Source: Xanthobacteraceae bacterium
GTDB lineage: Bacteria; Pseudomonadota; Alphaproteobacteria; Rhizobiales; Xanthobacteraceae
Direction of reading: 5' to 3'
Assembly (NCBI GenBank): GCA_024508855.1
Contig: JANINJ010000034.1
Coordinates: 1 to 47,380 of the forward strand
DNA: 47,380 nt
Part shown: positions 29,538 to 37,341 of the stretch, piece by piece
How positions within the stretch are numbered: position 1 is the first letter of the stretch
How the letters are laid out: each line of letters starts with the position of its first letter
Notes under the pieces: model-generated
What the model saw: the letters and a program-made list of their open reading frames with translations, nothing else
The model's database searches: none
What the model was told of the DNA's origin: nothing
Translations under genes and position numbers: made by a program

Positions 29538-29649
29538 CGCTGCGCCTCCTCGGGAGGCGGACCGCTGCGCGGTCAACCCCAGCAGCGAGGAGAGAGGGGC
29601 CGCAGCCCGGGCGAGCGGGCCCGCTGGTGCAGGCGGTGTTCGTGGACAT
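29530..29649 (-). CDS. Possible 39-residue coupling ORF between VirB4- and VirD4-like genes
   Basis: An ATG at 29649 with GGAGG six bases upstream opens a short frame whose TAG (29532-29530) overlaps the VirD4 start, so it could couple translation of the two ATPase genes. The predicted peptide is Arg/Pro-rich with two Cys and no known match. Its coding sequence includes a GAGGAGAGAGGG copy of the dispersed motif (29587-29598). Confidence 0.35.
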   Translation of the reverse strand: MSTNTACTSGPARPGCGPSLLAAGVDRAAVRLPRRRSDV

Positions 29650-29663
29650 CGTCGATACCTCCA

Positions 29664-31370
29664 TCACGCGACGTACTCGTCGAGGAGAGCCGCGCCACCA
29701 CGGTGGGCGGCAGCGATCTGGTCGTCCCAGGTCTTCGACGTGTTGTGGACGCCGCTCTCACGCTCGAGCGGCGTGAGGTTGAGCCGGAACGGGATCCCCG
29801 GCCGCTTGCCGGCCTTGATCATGAACTTGCCCTTGCCGAGCGGTTCGCCACCCTGACCCGTCTCCGGGTCAGGCTCACCGATCTGGGCCCACTGCGTCAG
29901 CATGTCCTTCTCGACCTCGGAGAGCGCGAAGACCTCCTCGAGGTTGCCCATCTCGCCGGGGTTGAGGCCGCCCATGTAGACCATCTCCGAGCGCGACACG
30001 AAGCCCCACGCCTTCGCCGTCGCCTCGGCGTTGTGGAGCTTCAAGTCGTCCATGCCGTGCGTGCACAGAATCTGGCCCAGACCGATGGTCCGGTTCAGCC
30101 GCGTGATCTCGTCGACGCGGTCGACCATGAACTCCGCGGCACGCAGCGCCCGCCAGAGCTCGTCCATCACCAGCAGGTAGACCCGCCGCGGTGCCAGCCC
30201 AGCCTCGGCCAACACCTTGGCGGCCGCGAGCGCCGTCGACCCGTACGTCCAGCACACCAGCTGAACGCCCGCCTGGAGGATCGGGTCCATCTCCTCGAAC
30301 GCCGACAGGTCGAACACGACCGGCTTGTCGAGCGCCAGCGGCGTGGTCGTGGGCCTGGCGAATACCTCGCCGAAGATCTCGTCACCGCCGGTCAGCGAGT
30401 TCATCGCGTCGAGCAGGCCCTCGGCGCGGTTGTCGTACCGCTCCGTGTCGCCGCGGTCCTGCGCCTGGATCCGGACCTTGGGATGGCGGTCCTTGATGAT
30501 CTGCTGGATGTCGGCGAACACCGGCACAACGCCGTCGTTGTCGGTGTCCCACGCCGAGAGCGCGGCCGAGAGCATGTTGCGCTCATGCGCCTCGAGGTCA
30601 CGACCGAGCGCCAGCGCGCACAGACCGACCGCCACGTTGATCCGCCGACCACGGACGTTGGCCTGCACCCGCGCCCGCAGCTCGTCGGGGAGCTGGCCCA
30701 GCATCTGCGCGACCGGGCCCGGGTCGAGCGGGTTGACGAACCTGTCACTGCGGTTGAGCGAGAGGACCTGGCCGTCCATCTCGCGCACCAGATCGACGTA
30801 GTCCGGCTTCCAGTCCGACAAGATCATCGGGAGGATGCCCTTGTAGGGCAGGAAACCCGCGATGTGCCGGATCAGCGTCGACTTCCCGACACCGGGCCGA
30901 GCGATGACGAAGCCCGACGGGTTGTTGAGCATCCCGTACAGGAACCACGACACCGGGTCACCGCAGACCCAGCCGCGGCCCTCGAGGTGCTCCCCCAACG
31001 GGGTGCCCACCAACGGCAGGCTGGAGCCGACGACGAACGGGTAGAGCCCGCACACCTGCACCGTCGTCCCACGGAACTCCGGCGTCGGCATCACCCGCAT
31101 CGTGCGACCGCCGCCCGGCAGCCGCCAGCCCTTCGGGCCGAGCTTGCCCAGCTCGCCCTCCTCGGCAGCCCTGCGTCGACGACGCGACACCCGCTTGGAC
31201 TTCGCCGGCCGGTCGGGCGCCTGCAGCGCCTTGCGCTCCTTGCGCGACAGCCCGCGGGTCGAGAAGAAGCCCTCGGATCCAGCCTGCTCGGACGCCCGGT
31301 CGACGGCGTGCGCCGCCCGGGCCCTGCGCGCCCGCGCTCCGTCGACCTGCGGCGGATTCGTGAAAGCCAT
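29664..31370 (-). CDS. virB4: VirB4-like secretion ATPase
   Basis: A 568-residue protein with a basic N-terminus and an ATPase domain: Walker A GFVIARPGVGKSTLIRHI (~155), Walker B VYLLVMDELWRALRA (~397) and a later ILCTHGMDD segment. It is shorter than full-length VirB4 because the N-terminal half of VirB4 (with VirB3) appears to be supplied by the separate gene just upstream, a split I know from actinobacterial systems. It would power assembly of the channel and substrate transport from the inner face of the membrane. Confidence 0.9.
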   Translation of the reverse strand: MAFTNPPQVDGARARRARAAHAVDRASEQAGSEGFFSTRGLSRKERKALQAPDRPAKSKRVSRRRRRAAEEGELGKLGPKGWRLPGGGRTMRVMPTPEFRGTTVQVCGLYPFVVGSSLPLVGTPLGEHLEGRGWVCGDPVSWFLYGMLNNPSGFVIARPGVGKSTLIRHIAGFLPYKGILPMILSDWKPDYVDLVREMDGQVLSLNRSDRFVNPLDPGPVAQMLGQLPDELRARVQANVRGRRINVAVGLCALALGRDLEAHERNMLSAALSAWDTDNDGVVPVFADIQQIIKDRHPKVRIQAQDRGDTERYDNRAEGLLDAMNSLTGGDEIFGEVFARPTTTPLALDKPVVFDLSAFEEMDPILQAGVQLVCWTYGSTALAAAKVLAEAGLAPRRVYLLVMDELWRALRAAEFMVDRVDEITRLNRTIGLGQILCTHGMDDLKLHNAEATAKAWGFVSRSEMVYMGGLNPGEMGNLEEVFALSEVEKDMLTQWAQIGEPDPETGQGGEPLGKGKFMIKAGKRPGIPFRLNLTPLERESGVHNTSKTWDDQIAAAHRGGAALLDEYVA

Positions 31371-31387
31371 CGGAGTCCTCCCTGCCG

Positions 31388-32944
31388 TCAGATCTGCTCG
31401 GCGAACGCAGCGAGCCCGGCGTGCTTGGCCGGCACCATCCCCAGCGGGAGCGCGGCGATGAACGCGGAGTCTTGCGCTCCTCGAGGCAGCCGCATCCGCA
31501 GCCGCGCCTGCGGCGCCAAGCGAGAGGTGATCATCCGCGACACCCGGTCCAACATGTCGCGCTCGAAGACGGTGACCGTGACCAGCATCCCGACCCGGAT
31601 CAGGGGTGCACCGAGCGCCTCCTGGTCGGCCGTGCGCTTCGCGGCGATCAGCGCCTGCTCCTGAGCAGCCTTCGCCCGGGGAGACTGCGACACCGCGACC
31701 TGCGCAGCCGTGACGTCACGGTCAGCGATCTGAGCCGAGTTCAACGGAGACTCGGTGCGGAAGCACAGCGCGACCCGCTTGCGAGGAATGTCGCGGTGAG
31801 GCGCGAGCAGCTGCTTAAGCACCGTGGCGAAGAACGCGCCCTTCGGCGCCTCCCGCATCTGCCAAGTCCGCGACCACGCAGTCTCGTGCTGGTAGCAGTC
31901 GAACCGGTTCACCGCCGTCAGCGGACCAGCCTCGTCCCACGTCAGGCCCGTTCCGCCAAGGATCTGCGCCTCCTCGACGTTCGGGGCGACGGACGGATCG
32001 AACGCGACCCGCGTGAAGTCGATGATCTGCTGAGCCGTCGCTGCCCTGCAGCCGGACGACCCGGCACCGGTCGCGATCAGCGTGGAGACCAGCTCGGGCA
32101 GCAGGTCGCGGATCTGCTCCTTCATCTCATCCGCCGAGCGGGTGTGGACCTCGCCGCTGTCGTCGTCCTTCTCCTCGCCGGAGAAGGTGATCGTCAGCCT
32201 GGTCACGATCTGCGGCGAACCAGCCGAGGCCGACGTCTTGATCTGATCGGCCATTGCACGCGAGAACGCCGGCACCGACCCTGCAAGGTCGCCTGCCTCG
32301 TCCTCGACGCGGCCCCGGTCGATCGCCCGCGCCAGGCGCTGGCCCGAGTCAGGCGCCGACTCGACGACGACCTGGGCCGCCACGATGTTGCCGACCTTGT
32401 TCAGCTGCCCCTGCCACGCCGCCCACTGCGCGACCTCGTCGTCGAAGGTCTTCGGGTCCTTGCCCGAGGTCCCTGACGGGTGTGCGTTGATCACCACCGA
32501 GTACAGGTTCGTGTCGCCCCATGTCAGCAGCCCGAACGGGTTGCCGTGGATGTCGGTGTGCTCACTGAGCGAGGTGGAAGCTCCCACGCCCGGGAGGCTG
32601 ATCTTCATGTCAGGAACCTTTCCCGTCAGGCCCTGCGAGAGGATCGTCTCGCCGGCCTTCTCGCCACGACGGAACCCCCGTCGATGGATCGTCTTCGTGT
32701 AGTGGCCCTGGCCGTCGCGCGTCTTGATCGCCTCCGGCAGCAGGCCACCGAGCGCGAGCAGGGTCCACGCTGCGCCGAGGACAAGCGTCCACACGCCCAG
32801 CTGCAGGACCAGGCCGATGACCACGATCCCGACCAGCACGATCGCGCCCAGGACTAGGCCGACTGTCGCGACGAACGACAGGCCCCACAGGCCCGTCAAC
32901 CGGGGTGGACGGGGTGGTGCGTACTGCGTCTGGCTCGCCGTCAT
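31388..32944 (-). CDS. SCO6880-like VirB3/VirB4 N-terminal-type channel protein
   Basis: A 518-residue protein. Two adjacent membrane segments near residues 18-70 (LWGLSFVATVGLVLGAIVLVG and VLQLGVWTLVLGAAWTLLAL) resemble VirB3/PrgI, followed by a large cytoplasmic domain that matches my recollection of the SCO6880 family, the VirB4 N-terminal-like component of actinobacterial type IV secretion. It is immediately upstream of the VirB4-like ATPase (17 bp). The iteron-type promoter at 32975-33013 lies 30 bp before its ATG, so this gene heads the core channel/coupling/primase operon. Confidence 0.85.
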   Translation of the reverse strand: MTASQTQYAPPRPPRLTGLWGLSFVATVGLVLGAIVLVGIVVIGLVLQLGVWTLVLGAAWTLLALGGLLPEAIKTRDGQGHYTKTIHRRGFRRGEKAGETILSQGLTGKVPDMKISLPGVGASTSLSEHTDIHGNPFGLLTWGDTNLYSVVINAHPSGTSGKDPKTFDDEVAQWAAWQGQLNKVGNIVAAQVVVESAPDSGQRLARAIDRGRVEDEAGDLAGSVPAFSRAMADQIKTSASAGSPQIVTRLTITFSGEEKDDDSGEVHTRSADEMKEQIRDLLPELVSTLIATGAGSSGCRAATAQQIIDFTRVAFDPSVAPNVEEAQILGGTGLTWDEAGPLTAVNRFDCYQHETAWSRTWQMREAPKGAFFATVLKQLLAPHRDIPRKRVALCFRTESPLNSAQIADRDVTAAQVAVSQSPRAKAAQEQALIAAKRTADQEALGAPLIRVGMLVTVTVFERDMLDRVSRMITSRLAPQARLRMRLPRGAQDSAFIAALPLGMVPAKHAGLAAFAEQI

Positions 32945-32974
32945 GTTCGACCTGCTTCCATCCGAGATGTATCG

Positions 32975-33013
32975 TGCTTTGTGATGTATCTAGTTTAGCG
33001 TACGTAGCGTAAC
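32975..33013 (-). promoter_or_regulatory. Iteron-type promoter of the core secretion operon
   Basis: On the minus strand two in-phase 9-mers, GTTACGCTA (33013-33005) and CGTACGCTA (33004-32996), run into TAAACT (32997-32992), followed by ACATCACAAAGCA (32987-32975). The last 26 bp (32975-33000) are identical to 30-55, and an ACACCCTTCCG block (33015-33025) is also shared with 13-23. It lies between the VirB6-like gene and the SCO6880-like gene and would add transcription of the latter and everything downstream. Confidence 0.72.
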
Positions 33014-33030
33014 GCCGGAAGGGTGTTCCG

Positions 33031-34392
33031 TCATGACTCGGGTGAGGCGTCGTCGCCGGCTTGGTTCACCTGGCCCGAGATGTTCTGCACCGTCTGCGCA
33101 CCCATCTGGGTGCCGACGCTGCCGCCGCGGTGCTTCCCGCCCCCATCGCCGCCGACTGGCGCCGTGGAGTTGGTGTCGGCCGTGGCTGCCCCGCTGGGCG
33201 ACCCGGCCTGTGGCGAACCAGAGCCGCTCGAGCTCTCGGCCATCTCGCTGACCGCTCCCCCGTCGCCGCCGCCGTCACCGCCACTGCTGCCGCCGCTGCC
33301 GCCGGTGCCTCCTCCGGCCGCGCCGGCGCTCTCGGAGCTGGCCGCACCCGGGTTCATGGTGGCCCCGGTGCCGCCTCCAGCGGCAGCACCTCCACCACCA
33401 GCTCCCCCGGCAGCTGCGCTCGCGCCGCCTGTGCCGGCGAGCGCGACTACTGCCGCGCCAGTCGCGGCAACACCGAGCGCCGCCCCGCCCGAGAACGCAG
33501 ACGAGGAACCCATCGCGGCCGCGGGGGCGACGAACTTGATGAACGCGGGGAGCGCGAGCACTGCCATCACGATGACCGTCAGGCCGTAGATGGCGTTCAT
33601 GAGCTGATCCGAGCTATCGGCCCCGTCCGACATCAGCTTCAGCCCGACGCCGTAGATCACCGCGGCGACAGGCTTGTAGAACACGAAGCCGACGATCAGC
33701 ATGCACAGACGCTTGAACCGCTGCCAGCCTTCTTCGGTCGCGGTGCCCGCCGCCACCACCTGGGCGAAGGACAGCAGCACGATCATGGCGGCACCGCGGA
33801 CCACCATGAAGACAATCTGCGCGAGCGACCCCAGGATCGCGACGATGTACAGGATCAACAGCGCGCCCGTCCCCTGACCCCCGGCAGGACCAACCATCGA
33901 GCCCACGAACGCGTTCTTGAAGCCTTCCGACGTCGACTCCCCCGACGCCTGCTCCAGGATCCACGGCGAGAACAGATCACCGAACTGGATCCCCAGCATC
34001 GTCACCGCCAGGAGCGGCAGACCGCCTGCCAGCGTCGTGACCAGCGACCGGATGATTGCGTTGAAGCCCTCTCCGGCCCTACGGGTGTCGTAGGAAATCT
34101 TCACCAGGGCGATTCCCAAGGTGATCGTGAAGATCACGAACCCGACGGGGGCGATCCACGACTGAATCGAGGTGATCGTCTCCGAGCCCGTCCAGCTCTG
34201 CCCCGACCCGGACGCCACCTCCGGCGACGGCACCTTCATCCAGAAAGTCGACAGCGTCTCGAGCACATCACGCATACCGTCCGCGATGAACTGGAAGAAC
34301 GAGTCCGCGGCGCTCGACGCGACCGCATCGGTCGCTCCGCCCACCACGTCACCGACGCAGTCGCCCCACTCGGTCGGCTTAATCCCGCACAT
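33031..34392 (-). CDS. VirB6/TrbL-like polytopic channel protein
   Basis: A 453-residue protein with at least six membrane segments between residues ~75 and 310 (e.g. WIAPVGFVIFTITLGIALV, LLILYIVAILGSLAQIVFMV, AIYGLTVIVMAVLALPAFI). The last ~140 residues form a Gly/Ser/Ala-rich disordered tail. This plan is typical of VirB6/TrbL-type channel components in actinobacterial systems. The tail is encoded by repetitive GC-rich DNA, so its length may vary between isolates. It is followed by the internal promoter at 32975-33013. Confidence 0.85.
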   Translation of the reverse strand: MCGIKPTEWGDCVGDVVGGATDAVASSAADSFFQFIADGMRDVLETLSTFWMKVPSPEVASGSGQSWTGSETITSIQSWIAPVGFVIFTITLGIALVKISYDTRRAGEGFNAIIRSLVTTLAGGLPLLAVTMLGIQFGDLFSPWILEQASGESTSEGFKNAFVGSMVGPAGGQGTGALLILYIVAILGSLAQIVFMVVRGAAMIVLLSFAQVVAAGTATEEGWQRFKRLCMLIVGFVFYKPVAAVIYGVGLKLMSDGADSSDQLMNAIYGLTVIVMAVLALPAFIKFVAPAAAMGSSSAFSGGAALGVAATGAAVVALAGTGGASAAAGGAGGGGAAAGGGTGATMNPGAASSESAGAAGGGTGGSGGSSGGDGGGDGGAVSEMAESSSGSGSPQAGSPSGAATADTNSTAPVGGDGGGKHRGGSVGTQMGAQTVQNISGQVNQAGDDASPES

Positions 34393-34398
34393 GCGGCG

Positions 34399-35166
34399 TC
34401 ACGCTCCCGGGCCGAAGTTGGTGAATCCCGCAGGGATCGCGGTGATACCGCCGCCCCCGGGATTGGTGGTGCCATCGAGTCGCCAGTCGCCGTCGACCCA
34501 CACGAGCCGCACGTAGATCTGAACCAGCGTGCCCGCCGAGGACGCGACGACACTGAGGTTGCAACGCTCGGCCGAGCACGACTCGAAGCCGTAGCTCACG
34601 AACGACCAAGCCCTCTGCTCCGGATCCTGCGACGCTCCCTCCGCCAGGAGTTCGGCTTGGTATGGCCCGGCCGTCATCTGGTTGGTGACGACTGCCTTGT
34701 AGGTCGCAGGGTCGGTGCTTCCCAGCGACATCGAGATGTTCGTCGCGGCGAACAGGGCGCCCGCAGGCGTGTGCTGATAGCACGTGCGGATCGAGTCGGT
34801 CACCTTTGTCGGGCCGAGGAGGTCAGATGCGGGGACGGAGTATCCGCCGACTGGTTCCCATGTCGCTTCCGGCGCGGTGGTCGGGATCTCGGTCGGCCCC
34901 TTCGTGCCGTTGCAGCCGAGATCGTCCCATCCGGTCGCCGTGGGCGAGTCGCTGGGTGACGGAGCTGCTGAGGAGAGGGGAGGCGGGACCGGGTCGGTAG
35001 CTGGTGCGCTGGTGTCGGGACTGTTGTCGTCACCGGGGAGCACGAGGATCACGACGAGGCCGAGAACGACCATGAGCATCAGGGCGGCCGAGGCATACCA
35101 CCAGCCGTTCCTTGAGAAGAAGCTTGCGACTCTGCTGGTGGTGACGTCGGTGGTGTCGTTGCTCAC
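34399..35166 (-). CDS. VirB8-like single-pass membrane protein
   Basis: A 255-residue protein; the GTG at 35166 is preferred because AAGGAG lies five bases upstream. One membrane segment near residues 22-43 (WWYASAALMLMVVLGLVVILVL) is followed by a Pro/Ser-rich linker and an outer domain with alternating helix/strand pattern (FAATNISMSLGSTDPATYKAVV ... VQIYVRLVWVDGDWRLDG) like the NTF2 fold of VirB8/TcpC. Cys residues (SCSAERC) may form disulfides. It would link the channel core to the outer part. A CCCTCTCCTC copy lies in the linker (34970-34979). Confidence 0.75.
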   Translation of the reverse strand: MSNDTTDVTTSRVASFFSRNGWWYASAALMLMVVLGLVVILVLPGDDNSPDTSAPATDPVPPPLSSAAPSPSDSPTATGWDDLGCNGTKGPTEIPTTAPEATWEPVGGYSVPASDLLGPTKVTDSIRTCYQHTPAGALFAATNISMSLGSTDPATYKAVVTNQMTAGPYQAELLAEGASQDPEQRAWSFVSYGFESCSAERCNLSVVASSAGTLVQIYVRLVWVDGDWRLDGTTNPGGGGITAIPAGFTNFGPGA

Positions 35167-35221
35167 GGGCACTCCTTGGGGTGTTCCGACGAGGGATCGG
35201 GCCGGCGGATGGTTGCGTCGG

Positions 35222-35491
35222 TTAGCCGATAGCGGCGAAGGTCGTGAAGATCGCGCTGGAGGCGCCGAGGCCGATCGCGCAGACGAGGATGATCACCGAC
35301 GCCTGGCCGCCTTCGAACTGGCCGCGGCGCAGGGCTGCGAAGCCGGTCTGGCCGATGGAGACCAGGAAGGCGATGAACAGGCCGAAGGCGACGAGGCCGG
35401 TGATCCAGGCGCCGATGATCGTGAGCTTGTCCATTCCGGGCGGCAGGACCATCGGGACGACGGCGGCGAGCTGGGTGTGGAGCTGGTTCAT
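35222..35491 (-). CDS. VirB2/TrbC-like small membrane protein
   Basis: An 89-residue protein with two membrane segments (LTIIGAWITGLVAFGLFIAFLVS and ASVIILVCAIGLGASSAIFTTF) joined by a short loop containing RRGQFEGG. Size, topology and position between VirB8-like and other channel genes fit a VirB2/TrbC-type pilin or channel subunit. There is no obvious cleavable signal, so it may not be processed. Confidence 0.7.
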   Translation of the reverse strand: MNQLHTQLAAVVPMVLPPGMDKLTIIGAWITGLVAFGLFIAFLVSIGQTGFAALRRGQFEGGQASVIILVCAIGLGASSAIFTTFAAIG

Positions 35492-35546
35492 TGGGTTCTT
35501 CCTTCTCTTGCTGGGCGATTCTGGGCGGTCTTGGGCGGAGTGGGTG

Positions 35547-36578
35547 TCACATGTTCTGGGCGTGGGTCTGAGGTGCAGTCGACTGCCGCTCGACGAGCTG
35601 CTCGGCCTTCTTGAGGATTCGGCGTACGTCGCGCGAGAGCCGGCCCCTCGAGGCGGGTGCCGGGAGGCTGGTGTCGTGTCGGAGGTCTTCGTCCCACGGC
35701 AGGTGCCAGCAGTTCGGGAGGCTCTTCTCGACCGACCGCAGCGTCCGTGCGAGGCCCTTCGACAAGACGGGCGCGTCGTCGACGACGACCACGCCGAGAA
35801 CCATCAGCGGCTCCAGGGTGCGAGAGGCATGCTGCTGCCCGATCCGCATCGCGAGGTCGAGGCCACGAGCGTGCGTCCTGGTCACGAACAAGACCGGCAC
35901 GTCGACGGTGCGCAGCTCGTCGAGGCTGTGGCCGCAGTCGGCCGCCTCCGGCCCGATCAACGCGGCCAGTGTGGAGGTGCCAGCGCCGCCGTGGAGGCCA
36001 ACCAACTGCACCGACGGTGCGCCGGCGTCAGCCCGACGGATCGGCCACGTCGTCGGTACGGGAAGCGCCGGGTTGAGCGGAGCTGGCGCGACCGGCGGAT
36101 CGCTCGGACCGGACACATGGCCGAGCCCCGCGCTCAACACTCCCCTCTCCTCGTCGCCGTCTTCGTTGTCATCGCCGCTCACGGGCGCGCCGGGAAGGAG
36201 CGGGTTCGCCTTCGGCCCAGCGGCAGATGCCGCCGGCTCGCTGGTCTTGGAGAAGAACCGCCGCTTCGTCTCGCTGATCGAGGAGGCTCCGTCGTCGGCC
36301 GGAACCGTGGGCTCAACAAGCGCCGATCCCTCGATCGGTACAGACCCGGTCGGCGCAGGAACAGCCGCCGCGGGCGCGGCCGCGTCGACCTGGTCGACGT
36401 GGGTTCCGACGGTTGCAGCGACCGGCTCCGCATAGTCCTGAGTGGGCTTTGCCGGCTCGCTTGACTCGGCCGCGGTGTCGCGGCGAGGGGACTGCTCGGC
36501 GCGCTGCTGAGCGGTCACTTTGGCGAGCTGCGCCCAGCGGCCCGCACCTCCGGTGCTCGGCTGGTCGTTGTCGCTCAT
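35547..36578 (-). CDS. Degenerate ParA-like P-loop protein (DUF6668-like) of the transfer operon
   Basis: A 343-residue protein starting at ATG 36578 (overlapping the previous stop). The first ~190 residues are disordered and Ala/Pro-rich. The C-terminal domain begins VQLVGLHGGAGTSTLAALIG, a P-loop-like turn in which the usual GK(S/T) Lys is replaced (GAGTST), followed by strands VPVLFVTRTHARGLDLAM and MVLGVVVVDDAP, as in ParA/MipZ-like folds. I recall this as an actinobacterial conjugation family (DUF6668). Loss of the Lys suggests it may bind but not hydrolyse nucleotide. It may position the channel. Confidence 0.72.
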   Translation of the reverse strand: MSDNDQPSTGGAGRWAQLAKVTAQQRAEQSPRRDTAAESSEPAKPTQDYAEPVAATVGTHVDQVDAAAPAAAVPAPTGSVPIEGSALVEPTVPADDGASSISETKRRFFSKTSEPAASAAGPKANPLLPGAPVSGDDNEDGDEERGVLSAGLGHVSGPSDPPVAPAPLNPALPVPTTWPIRRADAGAPSVQLVGLHGGAGTSTLAALIGPEAADCGHSLDELRTVDVPVLFVTRTHARGLDLAMRIGQQHASRTLEPLMVLGVVVVDDAPVLSKGLARTLRSVEKSLPNCWHLPWDEDLRHDTSLPAPASRGRLSRDVRRILKKAEQLVERQSTAPQTHAQNM

Positions 36579-37060
36579 CCTTGCGCTCCTTCCGGGAATC
36601 CGATGCCTTCGAGCCGCCACGGCGCGGTCTTGTCAGCCCGCGACAGGTAGAGGGAGTAACGGCCCTCGTTGGTCGGGACGTAGACCTCAGCGGTGACGCC
36701 CGGTACGTCGGGCGGCTCCGGCGCCTCGCTGAAGTCGCCCGTCACCGTGACCTTGGGGAAGGTCCGAGGGTCGTCGTACACGTGCACGGCTGCTGCGTTC
36801 GGGGTGAGTAGAGGCTTCAACGCTGCCCACCACTGGTCGTAGTTGAGGCCAGCGTTCGCGTTGTCGTTGAACGCCGTCCAGAACGCCTTGGCGAAGGCCA
36901 CGGCGTCGGTCTCGTTGGCACCGGCCACGCTCGGCGAGACTGCCGACGACGAGGTCGCCGGGGTGGCCTTCGCGGGGTCCGTGTCGTCGCTCCGACAGCC
37001 CGTGAGGCCGATGGCAACCGTTATGGCGAGGGCAGCGAGGAGAGAGAGGTTGCGGTTCAT
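36575..37060 (-). CDS. Secreted NTF2-like lipoprotein of the transfer operon
   Basis: A 161-residue precursor with a lipoprotein signal: MNRNLSLLAALAITVAIG then lipobox LTGC (Cys ~22). The mature part (AFAKAFWTAFNDNANAGLNYDQWWAAL ... YSLYLSRADKTAPWRLEGIGF) has the helix-then-strand order of an NTF2 domain, like the outer domain of VirB8/TcpC proteins. Its start overlaps the previous stop and its stop overlaps the next ATG. It may be an outer partner of the VirB8-like protein. Confidence 0.75.
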   Translation of the reverse strand: MNRNLSLLAALAITVAIGLTGCRSDDTDPAKATPATSSSAVSPSVAGANETDAVAFAKAFWTAFNDNANAGLNYDQWWAALKPLLTPNAAAVHVYDDPRTFPKVTVTGDFSEAPEPPDVPGVTAEVYVPTNEGRYSLYLSRADKTAPWRLEGIGFPEGAQG

Positions 37061-37329
37061 CGGTCGAGTCCGTCCTGGTCGACGACGTCCTTGGGAATGG
37101 GGCGAGGATCGGCCAGCCAGCCGAACAGCAGGTCACCCACGGTCAGCGGCCGGCGGCGACGGCGCAGGAACACGGCGTAGCCGAGGACGAGCAGTGCCAA
37201 GCCGGGAAGCGAGATCAACCAGTTGGAGAGCAGTACGCCGACGATGACGACGAGGGAGCCGACGGGCACCGCGATGGCGGGGAGCAGCAGCCCGAGGCTC
37301 GGGATCTGGGTGGGGTTGTTGTCGGTCAC
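37057..37329 (-). CDS. Small two-pass membrane protein
   Basis: A 90-residue protein with two hydrophobic segments (LGLLLPAIAVPVGSLVVIVGVLL and LISLPGLALLVLGYAVFL) and a basic stop-transfer RRRRRP, followed by a short cytoplasmic tail. It is coupled to the lipoprotein gene by an overlapping stop/start. No named family; the position supports a minor channel component. Confidence 0.65.
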   Translation of the reverse strand: MTDNNPTQIPSLGLLLPAIAVPVGSLVVIVGVLLSNWLISLPGLALLVLGYAVFLRRRRRPLTVGDLLFGWLADPRPIPKDVVDQDGLDR

Positions 37330-37341
37330 CGGGTCTTCTCC

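Noticed and set aside
28620-31664. A 1014-codon open frame on the + strand
   Set aside because: Antisense of the VirD4- and VirB4-like ATPase genes, whose motifs are intact on the minus strand.
33061-34959. A 632-codon open frame on the + strand
   Set aside because: Antisense of the VirB6- and VirB8-like genes; low-complexity Arg/His-rich translation.
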